64,000 nt of DNA from the NCBI RefSeq assembly GCF_028548395.1, contig NZ_JAQQLA010000009.1, forward strand, positions 186,001 to 250,000, in the 5' to 3' direction. This DNA comes from Vogesella indigofera (GTDB lineage Bacteria; Pseudomonadota; Gammaproteobacteria; Burkholderiales; Chromobacteriaceae). Below the pieces are notes generated by a model. It was not told the DNA's origin and made no database searches. It saw nothing but the letters and a program-made list of their open reading frames with translations. This document shows, in pieces, positions 1 through 7,767 of this stretch. Position 1 is the first letter of the stretch. Each line of letters starts with the position of its first letter. A program made the translations under genes and the position numbers.

Positions 1-1041
1 GGCGTGCAGCTGACGCAGCCGCTGTTCGACACTGCCAGCTACAGCGGCTACCAGAAGGGCAAGATCGCCAGCACCGTGGCGCAGCTGCAGTTCGACGCCA
101 GCGGCCAGCAACTGGTGATCGACGTCGCCCGTGCCTACTTCGACGCGCTGCTGGCCGAGGACGTGCTGAACGTCACCCGCGCCACCAAGAGCGCCTACGA
201 GCGCCAGCTGGCGCAGGCGCGCAAGGCGTTCGAGGTCGGTACCGCCACCATCACCGACACCCACGAGGCGCAGGCCGGCTACGACGCCGCCACAGCCCAG
301 GAAATCGCCGCCCTCAGCGACCTCGACCTCAAGCGCAACGCGCTGGCGCAGCTGACCGGCCTCAACCCGGAAAGCATCCGCCGCCTGCGCGACAAGCCGC
401 AACTGAGCGCCGCCGACCTCGGCACGCTGGAGGCGTGGACGCAACGCGCGCAGCAGAACAGCCTGGCGCTGCAGCTGCAACAGCAGCAGCTGGCGCTGGC
501 CGAAAAGAACCTGGACGAGGCGCGCGGCAAGCACCTGCCCACGGTCAGCCTCAATGCCGGCTACAGCCACAACCGCAGCACCGACGCCGCCAGCGTCGCC
601 AGCGGCCGCGACACCACGCGCGGCAGCAGTCTCGGCCTCAGCCTGACGCTGCCGCTGTACGCCGGCGGCGCCATCGACTCGCAAGTGACCGAAGCCGCGG
701 CCAACCGCGACAAGGCACGCGAGGACCTGGAAGTCACCCGCCGCCAGAACGCGCAGAACGTGCGCCGCAGCTGGCTGGGGGTCAGCAACGGCGCGGCGCT
801 GGTCAAGGCGCAGGAACAGCTGCTGGTCTCCGCCAAGAGCAAGCTCGACGCCACCCGCCTCGGCAAGGACGTCGGCGTGCGCACCAACCTCGACCTGCTC
901 AACGCGGAAAAAGACTACCAGGACGCCATCCGCGCACTGGCGCAGGCACGCTACAACTTTCTGCAGGCGCGACTGGCGCTGGCACAGGCCGCCGGCACGC
1001 TGGACGACGAGGTGGTGGAAGAGGTCAACCGTTTCTTCTGA
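1..1041 (+). CDS. TolC-family outer membrane efflux/secretion channel, 5' end missing
   Basis: The reading frame is open from the first base of the window, so the N terminus and signal peptide lie upstream; 346 codons plus a TGA stop are visible. The family forms a trimeric outer-membrane channel with a periplasmic alpha-helical tunnel, working with an inner-membrane ABC or RND pump and an adaptor. The sequence shows long Ala/Gln-rich helices and the two structural repeats typical of TolC: a VGTATITDTHEAQ segment near visible residue 80 and VGVRTNLDLLNAEKDY near residue 295. A beta-strand stretch ending in LPLYAGG follows the first helical half. The first visible codons (VQLTQPLFD) match the usual early strand of the family. 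It could serve type I secretion or drug efflux; the partner genes would be upstream, outside the window. Confidence 0.9.
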   Translation, partial: GVQLTQPLFDTASYSGYQKGKIASTVAQLQFDASGQQLVIDVARAYFDALLAEDVLNVTRATKSAYERQLAQARKAFEVGTATITDTHEAQAGYDAATAQEIAALSDLDLKRNALAQLTGLNPESIRRLRDKPQLSAADLGTLEAWTQRAQQNSLALQLQQQQLALAEKNLDEARGKHLPTVSLNAGYSHNRSTDAASVASGRDTTRGSSLGLSLTLPLYAGGAIDSQVTEAAANRDKAREDLEVTRRQNAQNVRRSWLGVSNGAALVKAQEQLLVSAKSKLDATRLGKDVGVRTNLDLLNAEKDYQDAIRALAQARYNFLQARLALAQAAGTLDDEVVEEVNRFF

Positions 1042-1074
1042 CACCCGTTTACAGCAGGCGGCGCGCCAAAAACA

Positions 1075-1106
1075 TTGCGGCCAACCTTTAACAAGGTTGG
1101 CCGCAG
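1075..1106. terminator. Hairpin made of an inverted pair of the 14-base repeat word
   Basis: TTGCGGCCAACCTT (1075-1088) is followed after four bases by AAGGTTGGCCGCAG (1093-1106), giving a perfect 13-base-pair stem. It lies between the convergent TolC-like gene and the last gene of the LPS operon. Read on the minus strand, the stem is followed by TGTTTTT, so it looks like a Rho-independent terminator for the leftward LPS operon. Paired uptake words acting as terminators are well known in Neisseria. Confidence 0.8.
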
Positions 1107-1143
1107 TCGTAACGGTGTATGAGTCGATTTGAAGTGGTGCGAA

Positions 1144-2202
1144 TCAGTTGCTATCCGCAGGTAGTACCCTACTATGCGGCAGCAAATCATCGATGGCTCG
1201 CACAACATCCGCTACCGGAATATGGGCAACCTGCCAGTCTCGCTCAGAACCAGAGGTCAGCACCCGGTGCGGTACCTGCCACGGATACCAATGCTTGGTC
1301 TTTTTATCGAGATGTTCAAATAAGCCGACCACGCTGGCCCCGGTCCCTGCCGCAAGGTGTAATCCGCCCCCATCCGAGCACACTGCCAGATCGGCGCAAG
1401 AGAATGCGGCCATCAACTCCTTGACGGTACGCGTGGGGTAGAACACCAGGCGCTCGTGATCCGGAAACTGGCTGCGAATGTAATGCGCTTTCTCATCATC
1501 GCCCGGATGACGGGGATCATCGGCGGCACCAGGCGCCCACAACAGCAGAAAATCCACATCCCGCGACAAGCAGCTACGAATCACTTCGCAAAAATGCTCG
1601 ACATCCCAAACCCGGCTCTTCTCGCGAGCGCTGATATGCAGGGCAATAAGCGGACGCTGCTTTGTGGAAAAACGCCGGGCCAAAACATCAGGTACCACGA
1701 CAGCAGGCAAACTCAGCTTGCCCGGTGCGTTAATGATACCCAGCGGCCGCAAAAGCTCGGCGAGGCACTCTACTTCATGACAGAAGACATAGTCACGCGT
1801 GAAAGGGATCGGATAGTCCACGATGTCATCATAGTCTGTCCCCTCTGACACAAAACTGATCACATGTTTCGGCCTTGCGGCCTTTGCCAGACGCACCGCA
1901 TTTTTGGGATAACCCGAGCCGGCCACAATCGCGTAATCAAAATGCTCGCGCCGCAGCGCAAGATACGTCATCAGCTTGCGCCAGACTACCCGGACAACCG
2001 AATCCCCTGGCCCGCGGTGCTTCAGTTTGGTATAGAAATACAGGCCATCCAGCAACGGGTGCCCATCCAGCACATCCTTGTTGTAGTCGTTGACCAATGC
2101 GTAGATTGCCGCTTGCGGATATTTTTCACGCAGGGCGGCTATTAATGGCGTGGTACAAACCAGATCACCAATATTGTCACGGCGTATCACCAAAATCTTC
2201 AT
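1144..2202 (-). CDS. Glycosyltransferase family 9 (heptosyltransferase type), last gene of the LPS operon
   Basis: 352 residues beginning MKILVIRRDNIGDLVCTTP, the GT9/ADP-heptose:LPS heptosyltransferase opening (nucleotide-sugar fold with an R-x-D-x-IGD loop). It likely adds a heptose or related sugar to the LPS inner or outer core on the cytoplasmic face of the inner membrane. The C-terminal half has CSDGGGLHLAAGTGASVVGLFE, matching the donor-binding G-x-x-H-x-A region of the family. The open frame continues upstream through the previous gene, but the ATG at 2202 overlaps that gene's stop as ATGA, so I chose it. Unlike its three GT9 relatives in the operon it lacks the C-terminal cysteine cluster. 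G+C and codon use are lower than in most of the window. Acceptor specificity cannot be read from sequence. Confidence 0.85.
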   Translation of the reverse strand: MKILVIRRDNIGDLVCTTPLIAALREKYPQAAIYALVNDYNKDVLDGHPLLDGLYFYTKLKHRGPGDSVVRVVWRKLMTYLALRREHFDYAIVAGSGYPKNAVRLAKAARPKHVISFVSEGTDYDDIVDYPIPFTRDYVFCHEVECLAELLRPLGIINAPGKLSLPAVVVPDVLARRFSTKQRPLIALHISAREKSRVWDVEHFCEVIRSCLSRDVDFLLLWAPGAADDPRHPGDDEKAHYIRSQFPDHERLVFYPTRTVKELMAAFSCADLAVCSDGGGLHLAAGTGASVVGLFEHLDKKTKHWYPWQVPHRVLTSGSERDWQVAHIPVADVVRAIDDLLPHSRVLPADSN

Positions 2203-3494
2203 GCCAGTTTTCCCGAAGAAGAGCCGGAACGGGGTGCTGCCTGCGGCTCCAACAGCATGCCTGCCAGCATCATCAGCAACACCGCGTTTGCCCACATGCC
2301 ATTGGCAAAACCCACCAGCAAGAAGGCAGGAATGATGACCAGCAGGCTGCTGGCAACCGGGTAACGTATCGTCTGCCGCCAGACTTGACGAAACGCCAGC
2401 CACAGAAGTGTCAACAGGAATGACAGGTACACTAGCAAGCCACACAGGCCGGTTTCCAGCGCCACCTGCAAGTACAGATTGTGCGGATTGGCCTTGCCAT
2501 ACTGGTATGCCCGCTCGGTGAAATACGTGTAGCCATAACGGTTGCGCGGGTGAGTACCGGCTTGCAGGTGCTGCAGCAGCTGTTCGTCGCGTGCCAGCAG
2601 TGCCAGCTTGCGCCAGCCAGGCCCATAACCAAATACCGGCTGCTGGCGGATCAGATAGCCGGTCGCAACCCAGATGCCCTGACGCTCCAGCAAAGCGCCA
2701 TCCTGCTGATAGGTTGCGGAGCGAAAAGTCGAGGCATAGCGCTGCCACAGCTCCGGCTTCGCGACAAATAGACCGACCGCAGCAATCACACACCCGAGCA
2801 GCAATAGCAGGCTCTTACGCCATGAGCCGTTAAGCAGCAACAGCAATAGCAGACAGGCAACGATAGTCAGCAACGGTGTCCGGCTCTGGTGCAACACCAG
2901 ATTCAGCATTTCCACACACCACATCACCGCCAGCATCACGCGCCAGCGACGCGACAGCCAGTCCTGACCGAACAGCAACAACACCGAAGTCAATGACAGA
3001 TAGAACACCGCATCCATCGCATAGCCGCGCCGGTACGGTGCCAGCCAAGCCAGATCAAGACCGTAAAAAGCCAGCAACAACAGTGAGCGCAGGGCAAAGC
3101 CCAGTGCAAAGCCCAGCAGGATGATGCGCACCTGCTGCTCACGGCGAATAAAGCTGCACGCCATCAGAAATACCAGCAACGGCTTCAGGTGGTCCTTCTT
3201 GAACTCGTTGAGGTTGTTGGCCAGCCAGTCGCCATTGAGCAGCAGCGAGACGACAAACACCAGTAGCAGCAACATAAATAGGCGGAATATCCCGCTCCGC
3301 CACGGCATGGCTGGCCGCACGCACAGCAGCCAGCCTGCCCATAAAATGGCTGCCAGATAAAAACTGCTGTTCATGACGGCGGTCAGCGCGGTCGAGGCCG
3401 AGGCAAAACAGAATAGTGCGATCAGGAAGAACAGCGGTTTCTCCAGCAACGTCCCGTAGCGCGCCAGAGAGGAAGAAGGGAGGGTATCAGTCAT
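2199..3494 (-). CDS. O-antigen ligase family membrane protein (WaaL/Wzy type)
   Basis: 431 residues, almost entirely hydrophobic helices (about ten to twelve membrane segments), with one longer periplasmic loop around residues 240-320 rich in Arg, Tyr and His (for example TGYLIRQQPVFGYGPGWRK and NPHNLYLQVALETGL). The short N-P-H-N-x-Y-L-x-x-x-x-E-x-G-L motif is diagnostic of the Wzy_C/O-antigen ligase superfamily. The enzyme would transfer undecaprenyl-linked polysaccharide to lipid A-core in the periplasm; a Wzy polymerase role is the alternative, but the setting among core transferases favours ligase. It overlaps the upstream gene by 8 bases and the downstream gene by 4. G+C is near 53-55 percent, clearly below the neighbours, as often seen for exchanged surface-sugar genes. 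Confidence 0.8.
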   Translation of the reverse strand: MTDTLPSSSLARYGTLLEKPLFFLIALFCFASASTALTAVMNSSFYLAAILWAGWLLCVRPAMPWRSGIFRLFMLLLLVFVVSLLLNGDWLANNLNEFKKDHLKPLLVFLMACSFIRREQQVRIILLGFALGFALRSLLLLAFYGLDLAWLAPYRRGYAMDAVFYLSLTSVLLLFGQDWLSRRWRVMLAVMWCVEMLNLVLHQSRTPLLTIVACLLLLLLLNGSWRKSLLLLLGCVIAAVGLFVAKPELWQRYASTFRSATYQQDGALLERQGIWVATGYLIRQQPVFGYGPGWRKLALLARDEQLLQHLQAGTHPRNRYGYTYFTERAYQYGKANPHNLYLQVALETGLCGLLVYLSFLLTLLWLAFRQVWRQTIRYPVASSLLVIIPAFLLVGFANGMWANAVLLMMLAGMLLEPQAAPRSGSSSGKLA

Positions 3495-4596
3495 TCAGGG
3501 CTTCTTTCGCTGCCACCAGAATGTCCCCAACCGCAACAGTGCGGATACAGGCTCGGTCACCCGTCTTGCAGGCATAAGGGGCATTGAATACAAAGGCACA
3601 CGGATAGCAGGGCGGCTGTTTCGACACGAACTGCACTCGCGCGCCCAGCGGTCGCTGCTCGCGGAAATCAACCGGCCCGACAATCACGACCATCGGTACG
3701 TCAAAGGTATCCGCCAGATAGGTCAATCCGGAATCGACGCCGATGAACAGCTGCAGCCGCTGCATCAGCGCCGGCAGCTCGTCCAGCTGGAAGGCACCGG
3801 CGGCATTGATGACACGTTCGCCACCCTGCACGCGGGTCTGCACGGCGGCGGCACACGAACCGTCCTCCAGCCCGCCGATCAGCACCACCTGCCCCTGATA
3901 ATCCCGTAACAACCGCGCCACCAGCGCCGACAGCAAGTCCTCACCCAGCTCTTTCAGCTTGTTGGCACTGGAAATCGCCAGCCCGATGGCGGAATGATCA
4001 CCGGCAATGCCCAGCCGGTCACACACGGTTTCGCCACTGGCGGCGATAGCCATTTTCTTGCGCAGGCCCATGGCGATGCCCTGCTGCTGCAGCAGGCGCT
4101 GCTTGGTGGCCAGCACCAGTTCCCCCGGACGATGCTGTTCGGTCAGGTCGATGCAGCGGCGCAGCGCTGCCAGCGTGCGGCCAACCTTGGTCGGCATGAT
4201 GGACAGCGTGCGCGGCACGCCGGCCCAGATCAGCCCGCACAGTAGCGGCAGCGACGGCGACAGGTTGACCGCCAGATCGTAGCGCCCGGCGGCAATCAGC
4301 CGCGCCAGCCGCCATTTACCCCCCCAGCCGCGCCACGAGTCGGATCGGATGGCAATGCAGTGGTCGACTTCGCTCATGCCGGAGATGATCTTGCCGGTGA
4401 CCGGCGCGTGCAACACGGTCAGCTGCGCATCGGGATAGTGCTGGCGCAGCGCCAGGATCACCGGCGTGGCACAAAGCATGTCGCCGATCTTGGCGGTCTG
4501 CACCAGCAGGATACGTTCGACTTTGCCCCGGCGCTGCAGGCGCTTGGCCAGCCACCACCAAGGCGCCAGCAGATAGGTCAGCAGTACGTAGATCAT
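3487..4596 (-). CDS. Glycosyltransferase family 9 (heptosyltransferase type) with N-terminal hydrophobic segment
   Basis: 369 residues. The N terminus (MIYVLLTYLLAPWWWLAKRL) is a hydrophobic or amphipathic segment ahead of the GT9 start RILLVQTAKIGDMLCATP. The donor-site region reads LFIGVDSGLTYLADTFDVPMVVIVGP. A cysteine cluster, C-Y-P-C ending in C-x(5)-C, lies near residues 335-355 as in other LPS heptosyltransferases. It probably adds a core sugar at the inner membrane. Its stop overlaps the next start by 8 bases and its ATG overlaps the previous stop as ATGA, so it is translationally coupled within the LPS operon. One copy of the 14-base word (4175-4188) is read here as KVGRT. Exact acceptor unknown. 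Confidence 0.85.
   Translation of the reverse strand: MIYVLLTYLLAPWWWLAKRLQRRGKVERILLVQTAKIGDMLCATPVILALRQHYPDAQLTVLHAPVTGKIISGMSEVDHCIAIRSDSWRGWGGKWRLARLIAAGRYDLAVNLSPSLPLLCGLIWAGVPRTLSIMPTKVGRTLAALRRCIDLTEQHRPGELVLATKQRLLQQQGIAMGLRKKMAIAASGETVCDRLGIAGDHSAIGLAISSANKLKELGEDLLSALVARLLRDYQGQVVLIGGLEDGSCAAAVQTRVQGGERVINAAGAFQLDELPALMQRLQLFIGVDSGLTYLADTFDVPMVVIVGPVDFREQRPLGARVQFVSKQPPCYPCAFVFNAPYACKTGDRACIRTVAVGDILVAAKEALND
4175..4188 (+). repeat. Copy of the 14-base repeat word
   Basis: GTGCGGCCAACCTT, perfect over the 13-base core, inside the GT9 gene on the opposite strand, where it encodes KVGRT. One of 17 perfect core copies in the window. Confidence 0.85.
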
Positions 4597-5804
4597 GGTT
4601 TGCGTGCTGCCTCTGCCAGGATGGTCTCGGTGCCGGCCACGTAGCGGGCGATGGTGTACTCCGCCTTCACCCGCGCTTCACCGGCCTGCCCCATGCGCTG
4701 GCGCAAGCCAGCATCGGCCACCAGCGTGGCCAGCGCTTCGGCCAGCGCCGCGCTGTCGCCATACGGCACCAGCAAGCCGCTGTCACCGTCGGCGACCAGC
4801 TCCTGCGAGCCGACCACGCGCGACGCCACCACCGGCTTGCCCAGCAGCATCGCCTCCAGCAACACGCGCGGCAGGCCCTCGCTTTGCGACACCAGCACAC
4901 AGATGTCCATCGCCGCGGTATAGGTCAGCGGCTGGGTCTGGAAGCCGGCAAACACCACCTGCCCGGAGATGCCCAGGCTTGCGGCCAAGCTTTCCAGTTC
5001 GGCACGCTGCGGGCCGTCGCCGACCAGCAACAGACGCACCGGCAGCTGGCGCCGCAGCAGTTCGGCGGTCGCCTGCAGCAAGAAGCGCAAGCCCTTGCGC
5101 TCTACCAGTTGTCCGACCGCGCCCAGCACGATCTCGTGCTCGTGGCCGGCCAGCAGTGATGCCCGCACCGCCGCGCCGTCCGGCAGGGGCTGATCCGGGT
5201 CGATGCCGTTCAGCACCGCCACGCACTTGTCCTCCTGCACGCCGTGACGGTGCAATGCCTCGACCACACCGTTGGAAACGCCGATCACCTTATTGGCCAC
5301 GCGGTTGACGATGGCGGCATCGGCGGCATCCATCAGCGGCTCGATGCGGCAGTGCTGCACCACTGGCACGCCGGTCTGCTCGGCCGCCAGATAGCCCTCC
5401 AGATTGGAGCGTGGCTGGTTATTCATGTACAGCAGGTCGAAGCGCTCGTCACGCAGCTGGCGCGCGATCGCCGCCGCATTGGGCGCGATGCGCCAGGCGT
5501 GCTCGATGCGCTTGACCAGCGCCTGACGCCAGGGCTTGTGCCAGGTCAGCAGGCCACGGGCCAGCTCCTTGGCCAGCTTGGCCCACAGCGGCTGTTTGCG
5601 CTGCGGCAACAGGCGCAACGGCATGCCGATGGCGGCCAGCTCGCGCGACAGCGTGCTCTGGCCCTTGCTGTAATCACGGTAAAACAGGCAGGTGATGTCG
5701 AAACGCTCGCGGTCGATGCGCTTGAGCAGCTCGAACAGGCTGTTGGTCCCGCCGCCCCACTCGTTGCCGGTATCCAGCAACAGGATTCTGGTTCGGGTTG
5801 TCAT
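4593..5804 (-). CDS. Glycosyltransferase family 4
   Basis: 403 residues with the two-Rossmann-domain GT-B layout. The N terminus has a glycine-rich loop (DTGNEWGGGTNSLFELL). The C-terminal domain holds GAVGQLVERKGLRFLLQA and the E-x7-E signature SEGLPRVLLEAMLLGKPVV near residues 310-330. It would transfer a sugar from a nucleotide donor to the growing LPS core or O-chain in the cytoplasm. ATGA overlaps link it to both neighbours (4593-4596 and 5801-5804). Substrate cannot be assigned from sequence. Confidence 0.85.
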   Translation of the reverse strand: MTTRTRILLLDTGNEWGGGTNSLFELLKRIDRERFDITCLFYRDYSKGQSTLSRELAAIGMPLRLLPQRKQPLWAKLAKELARGLLTWHKPWRQALVKRIEHAWRIAPNAAAIARQLRDERFDLLYMNNQPRSNLEGYLAAEQTGVPVVQHCRIEPLMDAADAAIVNRVANKVIGVSNGVVEALHRHGVQEDKCVAVLNGIDPDQPLPDGAAVRASLLAGHEHEIVLGAVGQLVERKGLRFLLQATAELLRRQLPVRLLLVGDGPQRAELESLAASLGISGQVVFAGFQTQPLTYTAAMDICVLVSQSEGLPRVLLEAMLLGKPVVASRVVGSQELVADGDSGLLVPYGDSAALAEALATLVADAGLRQRMGQAGEARVKAEYTIARYVAGTETILAEAARKP

Positions 5805-6946
5805 TGAGGAGTCTCCGGTTGCAAGGACAACTGGCGCTCACAGGCGGCCAGCACTTCGTCAACCGTAATGTTGTCCATGCACGGCGGCGCCGAATACTTG
5901 CAGCGCTTGCCGAGGCAGGGTTCGCAGGTGCGGTGCTTCTGGATCACGATATGGTGCTGCAGCTCGGTGGTCGGGCCGGAGCCGTGCCAGTGCGCGGCGG
6001 CGAACAGGCCGACTATCGGCGTGCCCACCGCAATCGCCATGTGCATGATGCCGGTATCCGGCGTTACCAGGCAGGCAAAACGCTGCACCAGTGCCGGCAT
6101 CCGCGTCAGCGGCAGCTGCCCTGCCGTCACCACCAGTCGCGTGTCGTTGACGGCGCTAGCAACGGCATCGGCCAGCGCCCGCTCCTGCGGCGAGCCGGTC
6201 ACCACGATTCGCAGCGCAGGGTTGGCCGCAAGCAGGCGCTGCGCCAGCTCGGCATAGCGTTCCGGCCGCCAGCGCCGGCTGGCGGTCGAGGCGCCCACCT
6301 GGAAACCGATCACCGGCTGTTGTGGCGTGATGCCGTATTGCTGTTGCAGCCAGCCGGCCACCGTGTCGCGGGTCTGCGTCGCCACCGGCAGGATCATGTG
6401 CTTGTCGCTGCCGTCGGCACCGGCCAGCGCGGCCACGGCCAGACGCTGGTCGATGCCGTGGGTGAAGTCACCCCAGTTGCTCACCTGCTGGTGGTTGCTC
6501 AACAGAAAGCGGAAACGGCTGTTGTTGGGCAGTTTGAAACGCCAGCGGGCACCGCTCAGATACGCCAGCGGCGTGGCCTGCGGCTCGTTGGCGTGCAGGA
6601 TGGCGACCAGATCGAACCGCTCGCGGCGCAGTGCCAGCGCCAGACGCACAAAACGGCGATAGCCGCCGTGGTAGTCGATCAGGTCGTCTATGTCGGGATT
6701 ATCGGCAAACAGGCCGTGATACGGCGCGTTGACCAGCAGCACGATGCGCGCCTGCGGGTAGCGCTGGCGCAGGCTGCGGATGGCCGGCGTGGACAGCAGC
6801 GTGTCGCCGATGGCGGTGCAGGACATCACCAGGATGCGCTGGATGGCCCCGGTCCCCAGTTCGGCCGGATCCGGCACGCGGCGGTCGAAGCGGCGGGCCA
6901 GGCCCAGCCCCCACGCCAGCAGGTTTTCGCGGATGCGGGTACCCAT
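5801..6946 (-). CDS. Glycosyltransferase family 9 (heptosyltransferase type)
   Basis: 381 residues. After a 35-residue lead the GT9 fold starts at RILVMSCTAIGDTLLSTPAI, a strong match to WaaF/WaaC-type enzymes. The donor-site motif LVTPDTGIMHMAIAVGTPIVGLF is present, followed by a C-terminal cysteine cluster (C-x2-C-x4-C-x6-C) around residues 340-360. Predicted to add a heptose-type residue to LPS core. Its start codon overlaps the stop of the upstream deacetylase by one base (TAATG) and its stop overlaps the next start by four, consistent with one long LPS transcript. Confidence 0.87.
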   Translation of the reverse strand: MGTRIRENLLAWGLGLARRFDRRVPDPAELGTGAIQRILVMSCTAIGDTLLSTPAIRSLRQRYPQARIVLLVNAPYHGLFADNPDIDDLIDYHGGYRRFVRLALALRRERFDLVAILHANEPQATPLAYLSGARWRFKLPNNSRFRFLLSNHQQVSNWGDFTHGIDQRLAVAALAGADGSDKHMILPVATQTRDTVAGWLQQQYGITPQQPVIGFQVGASTASRRWRPERYAELAQRLLAANPALRIVVTGSPQERALADAVASAVNDTRLVVTAGQLPLTRMPALVQRFACLVTPDTGIMHMAIAVGTPIVGLFAAAHWHGSGPTTELQHHIVIQKHRTCEPCLGKRCKYSAPPCMDNITVDEVLAACERQLSLQPETPQ

Positions 6947-7767
6947 TATTTGCCCCGCAGCGCCAGATAGGCGCGCCCCAGCAGCGGGCTGCGATACAGG
7001 CCGAGGCGGCGGCCGAACCAGCCGTCGCGGCGGTCCTTGGTCACAATGCGCCCGATATGTCGTGGCGAGGTGGCGCGGGTGTTGAGCGCCTTGTCCACCG
7101 TGTACAGGTGGCGGAAACCGGCCTCGGCGGCCACGGCCAGGTAGTCGTCGTCAAAATAGCCCTGCGGCCAGCACAGGTGATCGCTGACCGAGCCCAACCG
7201 CGCCTGCAGCGTGGCACGCGACTGCGCCAGATCGGCGGCCAGCCGTTCGCGCTTGTCCTCGCGGCTGGCGCACAGCTTGTCCCAGCGGGCATGGCGGTGG
7301 GTATGACTGTGAAACTCGAAGGTGCCGGCAGCGCGCGCCGCCTCGATCTCGCTCCAGCGCATCATCACCTCATCAGCGCGGCCCTCGTCAACAGCCCGCT
7401 TGCAGCCATTGTGATCCGGCGTGGCCGGCAAAGGTTGGCCGCAGCCATCGTGCGCGCGCACCGCCCCGTCGCCGATCCAGCCGGTGATGGTGAACAGCGT
7501 GGCCTGCTGGCCGTAACGCTGCAGCACCGGATGGGCGTAGACCCAGTTGTCGAGATAGCCGTCGTCAAAGGTCACCAGCACGCTTTTGTCCGGCAGCCGC
7601 CGGCCGGCCAGAAAGCCGGCCAGGTCGTCGCAGCCGATAGTAGTCCAGCCGTTTTCCGCCAGCCAGCACATATTGTGCTCGAAGGTCTGCGGCGAGACCG
7701 TCACCAGCCCGGGGCTGGGGCTGACGTGGTGGTACATCAGTACCGGAATGGCTTTGGCCTGTTTCAT
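6946..7767 (-). CDS. Polysaccharide deacetylase (NodB/CE4 family)
   Basis: 273 residues. CE4 metal-site motifs are visible: VLMYHHV near residue 10, VTFDDGY (the catalytic Asp pair) near residue 64 and HSHTHRH (zinc-binding His) near residue 150. The family removes N-acetyl groups from sugars; embedded between LPS transferases it most likely modifies a core or O-antigen sugar. No signal peptide is seen, so a cytoplasmic site is likely. I chose the ATG at 7767, which overlaps the upstream stop as ATGA; an extended frame upstream lacks support. Confidence 0.85.
   Translation of the reverse strand: MKQAKAIPVLMYHHVSPSPGLVTVSPQTFEHNMCWLAENGWTTIGCDDLAGFLAGRRLPDKSVLVTFDDGYLDNWVYAHPVLQRYGQQATLFTITGWIGDGAVRAHDGCGQPLPATPDHNGCKRAVDEGRADEVMMRWSEIEAARAAGTFEFHSHTHRHARWDKLCASREDKRERLAADLAQSRATLQARLGSVSDHLCWPQGYFDDDYLAVAAEAGFRHLYTVDKALNTRATSPRHIGRIVTKDRRDGWFGRRLGLYRSPLLGRAYLALRGK
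7431..7444 (-). repeat. Copy of the 14-base repeat word, reverse orientation
   Basis: AAGGTTGGCCGCAG, perfect over the 13-base core, inside the deacetylase gene where it is read as CGQPL. It sits in a loop insertion of the enzyme, which suggests the word is tolerated rather than needed for catalysis. Confidence 0.85.
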
